Assembly (NCBI RefSeq): GCF_905475345.1
Contig: NC_066604.1
Location: forward strand, 647,501 to 711,500
Reading direction: 5' to 3'
DNA: 64,000 nt
Source: Vespula vulgaris
Taxonomy: Eukaryota > Arthropoda > Insecta > Hymenoptera > Vespidae
Part shown: positions 60,674 through 64,000 of the stretch, one piece after another
Layout: each line of letters begins with the position of its first letter
Numbering within the stretch: the stretch's first letter is position 1
Program-made: the position numbers and the translations under genes
The notes under the pieces: model-generated
Databases searched by the model: none
What the model was told of the DNA's origin: nothing
Seen by the model: the letters and a program-made list of their open reading frames with translations, nothing else

Positions 60674-61992
60674 CTGTCACGTGAAATTTGAAAGAAAAAA
60701 ATATTTGATTTATGGTTTAAAATATTTGACACGTTGTAGAAAGATTATTTATTTTAAAATTGTTGTATCAATTAATATGTCGCCGAAATAATTAAGAAAG
60801 TTTATTATTTCATACGACAGAAGTGGACAATTGATTGCCTATGAGCCATATGTGGCTTCTATTTACCTGTTTCGGTAAGTTGAAAAAAAAACTATTATTA
60901 CTATTTGGTAATGCCATGTCTAATAACTTATACAACTTTTGTTTATATTTGAAGTACTGACTAATGCACTTTTTAAAGGGTTACATACCGTTAGATGATT
61001 AAAAAAAATGGCACTTCTTGTTTTTTTTTTTTGTATGTAATTTATATTATTAATAAAAAAAATCGTTAAATATATGTGACAGTAACTTCGAAGAATATTT
61101 TCCAACGAAAAAAAATAAAATAATACGTTATCTCCTTAGTATTCTCGATATAGAACTAAGCAGACTCATTTCGTACGGCGTTTACCAATGTGCCAATAAT
61201 ATCTTCTGAAGGTATTATCAAAAATGAAAAAAAAAAAAATTCAAAAAGCTCTTAAAGTACATTAAAACAACTAGTCGTTCACAAAGCCGATTTTTTATAT
61301 TTTTATTCAATAAAAAAATATATGAGCGATTGAATTTATCCTACAATATCCGATATAATAATTTCACTAGTTTTTTAATGATTAAAAAAAAACGAACTAC
61401 GACTTTTAAAAATATTTCCAATGATATAAAAAATAATCGTATTAAATTATACAATAATATATACATATATGTTAACTATACATGAAATATTGAATTCGAC
61501 AAGCTCGACTTCGAACGATTTGTAACTTTATCAATTTTTAGAATTTTTTGATAAAATTTTTAAAGGATAATATATTCACAGAATATTATTAAAGGATAAT
61601 ATTACTATCGAATACAAATATTTATGAAAAATCGATTTTTTTTTAATTTTCTAAATGTATGTGACCCTTTAAGTTGAGAAGGAACAGATTGATTGATGAT
61701 GTAGACCGTATGGCTCGTAAGGGAAAAGAAATTGTCCATCTCTGCCTTATGTTATTGTTGATGACCAAGCATTTGGACGAAACTGAGAAAGAATTGCTTC
61801 CATATGTTGCATCAAAATTAACCCTCTAGTGCCGTATAACTTTGAATTCACATATCCAAATATGTACATATATGAATATATACATATGTATTTGTATATT
61901 TTAAATCTTATTTCATTTTATCATTATAACATTATTTTTTTAGTTCATACATATATGGTTTTTAATGTTTTTTTTTTTAAGTTTTTTTAAAG

Positions 61993-62039
<47 letters not shown>

Positions 62040-62943
62040 TTTTTACACATGATATATATATATATACTGGATGTACAAAATATAGCGTTAAAAATATTTA
62101 TCTGTAAAACACGGCCTTTTTCAGTCAAAAAGAAAAGAAAAATTCAAACAAGAGTTATCCGACTTCAAGGGAAATAGATTATGGCATTTATCGTTTCTTT
62201 TTTTTCTTTTTTTTTTTATTTAGTGGAAGGTTTCAAGTCATTTTAAGGATAACTTAATTTTCCTTTTTTATTTCAGAAAGAAATCTATAATTTTTTATAA
62301 TATGGCAACTTTTTTATGATGTCTAAAATATTGTATCTAAAAAAAAAAGACGAATTATAAAATATTAACTCTATTATTTAAAGAAAAAGAAGAAACACTG
62401 TCGTGCTAGTTCTCGACATATACAGTACACATTTGATTTTATTTAATTAAAATTTTTTCGTCGATCTTTAAACGTTAACAATGATCCTATATTTAGCATT
62501 AATTAACGTTATAAAAATCTATGACATTCTTTAAAATTATATCCGAAAAAAAAAACGAATGGAAATGTTTGACGTAACTATTAATTATTCATATTGAAAA
62601 TTATAATATCATCGTGTTGGAGAGATATTCTCAAATTACTTTATGAATGAAGATCAACTGAATGGCAAGAAAACAAAACTTTAATAATTTCACGATATTA
62701 ATAAGTACACTTAAAGTACACTAAATATATATATATACAAATATATATATATATAATTTATTTTATTTACTTACCAAATTCCTTTTTCTCCTTTTCAGTA
62801 AAATCTTCACTCGCAAATATATTTATTATCTCCTCCCATTGAGCTTTTTTAATTTCTCGATTGGTATAGTCATTGCAAGATGAATCCCAAATTGCTTTGT
62901 GAGCTTCAATTTCTAAAATAAATTTTTCCGTATCGAAGTTCAT
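60033..62943 (-). CDS. MADF-BESS DNA-binding protein 2, two exons
   Basis: Model: complement(join(60033..60673, 62775..62943)), 269 residues. The MADF domain spans about residues 7-103: FILEIEAHKAIWD, then QWEEIINIF, then LNLQKRWKNLRSCFSREVRR, ending SPYIFYNQLQFL. BESS-like motif at about 167-205 (DEDRMFLLSLLSSFKKI...KIQIIQLI). The tail is Ser/His/Thr-rich. Exon 1 ends GAATTTG|GTAAGT and exon 2 follows CACGTGACAG; the junction codon is G|GT (Gly57, phase 1). The intron lies seven residues before the KRW tryptophan, exactly as in the neighbouring MADF gene. This is an intact frame, probably a paralogue in tandem on the same strand. DNA-binding specificity and target genes are unknown. Confidence 0.87.
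60674..62774 (-). other. Intron of MADF-BESS 2, with element fragments
   Basis: 2.1 kb, GT-AG. It contains a hAT-terminus-like fragment (about 60820-60872), a 53-codon complex-composition open frame on the + strand (about 61671-61829) and an AT array at about 61998-62033. The remainder is A/T-rich unique sequence. Confidence 0.7.
61671..61829 (+). pseudogene. Unrecognised coding-like fragment
   Basis: A 53-codon open frame of balanced composition (LRRNRLIDDVDRMARKGKEI, then a Leu/Met-rich helix, then DETEKELLPYVASKLTL and TAG) stands alone in A/T-rich intron DNA. It begins without ATG after CCCTTTAAG, which could be an acceptor or an old exon edge. It looks like the C-terminal exon of a lost gene or a transposon-encoded protein. 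I do not recognise the family. Confidence 0.35.
62775..62943 (-). CDS. MADF-BESS 2, exon 1
   Basis: ATG at 62941-62943, 56 codons plus one base to the strong donor TTTG|GTAAGT. The frame remains open upstream, but MNFDTEKFILEIEAHK aligns with the normal start of a MADF protein, so this ATG is preferred over the upstream Met at 63001-63003. Confidence 0.85.
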
Positions 62944-63300
62944 TACAAGGGTTGTTATGTACTGTCGAACGGTCGCCGGCGACCAAAGGTCGTCGGCAAC
63001 CAAAAGTTTCGCAAGAAAATATTATGAGAACTCGTGAACACTTGGTCGCGGCGACCATGAAAAAGCTAACGAATGATGGTGCATGAGCTAACGACAAATG
63101 AAGTTCGTGGAATCGAAACACGAATGGTTCACACGACAGGAAACTTTCTTGCAGACCAAACATAAGGCCCGTTACGCATTGTTAACCAGTCGTCAGCGAC
63201 CAGAACGTCGACCAACCATTCGGGTTTGAGAGAATATGAATCGTTGTTGCGCAGTGCCGACCAGTCGCCAGCGACCAAGGATTCTATTCATGAAATGGTT
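62944..63300. repeat. Repeated GTCGCCGGCGACCA-type palindromic modules at the MADF-BESS 2 promoter
   Basis: At least five related G/C-rich motifs lie within 310 bp: GGTCGCCGGCGACCA (about 62971), GGTCGTCGGCAACCA (about 62989), GGTCGCGGCGACCA (about 63044), AGTCGTCAGCGACCAG (about 63188) and CAGTCGCCAGCGACCA (about 63263). GGCCCGTTACGCATTGTTAACC at 63166 and GTTGCGCAGTGCCGACC at 63246 look like variants of one terminal sequence. They are either Harbinger-type subterminal repeats or a cluster of binding sites. Confidence 0.5.
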
Positions 63301-63587
63301 TCGTATACGTAAATGGTAACTTTCGAATGAACGCCATGGAAAATCCCTAGAACAATGTTTTTAACAATCGTCTCAAATATAACACACAAGTATTATATAC
63401 ATATATATTTTTTTTTTCTACGATGAAAATTTGTTTATATCATAACATTGACATAAACAAGAAAATTTTTAATAAAACGAAATAAAAAAAAAAAATAGCA
63501 AAGAAAAAAAAGACGTATAAATATGCAATATCGTAATATTTAACTTTAACATCGTTAAAAAATATATGATTTTTTTATCTCTTTTCT

Positions 63588-63623
<36 letters not shown>

Positions 63624-64000
63624 GTATTTAATAGATCGTGAGATAAACGCAACTTTTTTTTTTATTTTTCTTTCTTCCTCATAAAGTTTGTTTATTTCGA
63701 TGGTATGTATTCATTTGTAAAATGTATATATTGTGTTAAAGTCTTACAACCTCGTGATTGTGAGGATCACGAAAATACGATTTATGGCCGAGTCTTTGAT
63801 CGTTCGTACGACCAATCAAATGCATTGAATCAAATACAATTTGTTCCCAGGACAAGCAACTTTCTTGCAGATCAGAACTCCATTTTGTAACTTGTTTGCA
63901 AAATTACATGTATATAATCGAATGGTGAAAATGTACTTACGTTTCTGACATGTTAAAACAAAAAGAATAAATAAATAAATAAATAAATAATATATGATAT
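63301..64000. other. Right edge: A/T-rich, T-run, diverged duplicate of the upstream module
   Basis: A poly-T run lies at about 63589-63620 and TAAA repeats at 63968-63990. A ~55-bp segment ending CAACTTTCTTGCAGATCAGAAC (63826-63882) resembles AAACTTTCTTGCAGACCAAAC near 63112-63163. On the - strand a minimal ATGTCAGAAAC|GTAAGT occurs at 63951-63941 but cannot be tied to an exon. Confidence 0.45.

Noticed and set aside
63941..63951. 11-nt first exon ATGTCAGAAAC with a GTAAGT donor on the - strand
   Set aside because: Too short to support alone. Joining it to an acceptor before MADF-BESS 2 creates an early stop.

Overview
The window is nuclear DNA from an insect. It is A/T-rich, with spliceosomal introns, very dense GA/CT, AT, GAA, GAT and ATGT microsatellites, and transposon relics. 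The one clear housekeeping gene is an arthropod-type Cdc25 (String). The microsatellite load and MADF-BESS genes would fit a hymenopteran, but that assignment is an inference.

Layout. Positions 1-42,000 hold no gene I can prove. This stretch is a mosaic of long purine/pyrimidine tracts, short G/C-richer non-repetitive patches (about 2.3, 7.3-8.1, 18.9, 24.2-25.3, 26.1-26.7, 31.7, 33.3, 34.4, 36.2 and 39.0 kb) and several locally duplicated repeat blocks (3.5-4.0, 6.2-6.85, 8.2-8.6, 9.5-10.8, 29.1 and 30.65-31.2 kb). Some patches contain short coding-like frames that end at good splice donors (24.6 and 33.3 kb). Part of this DNA may be the cis-regulatory domain of the downstream cell-cycle gene.

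Positions 42,250-48,640 hold a three-exon cdc25/string gene on the + strand. It has CCAAT boxes, a TATA box, a 30-codon upstream ORF overlapping the modelled start, E2F-like sites in intron 1, a KEN degron in exon 2 and a complete C-terminal phosphatase domain in exon 3.

Positions 48,700-64,000 are much more A/T-rich and look like a transposon graveyard. They contain a 94-nt nested hairpin, a decayed piggyBac transposase (52 kb) and two complete two-exon MADF-BESS DNA-binding protein genes on the - strand (55.6-58.1 and 60.0-62.9 kb). The two genes share one intron position and phase. A decayed PIF/Harbinger transposase lies antisense inside the intron of the first. Both genes start beside G/C-rich repeated modules that resemble Harbinger termini.

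The most interesting system is this MADF-BESS/Harbinger pairing. PIF/Harbinger elements encode a transposase plus a Myb/MADF-type DNA-binding partner, and host genes have been domesticated from both. Cdc25 would activate CDK1 at G2/M. The MADF-BESS proteins are probably sequence-specific chromatin or transcription factors.
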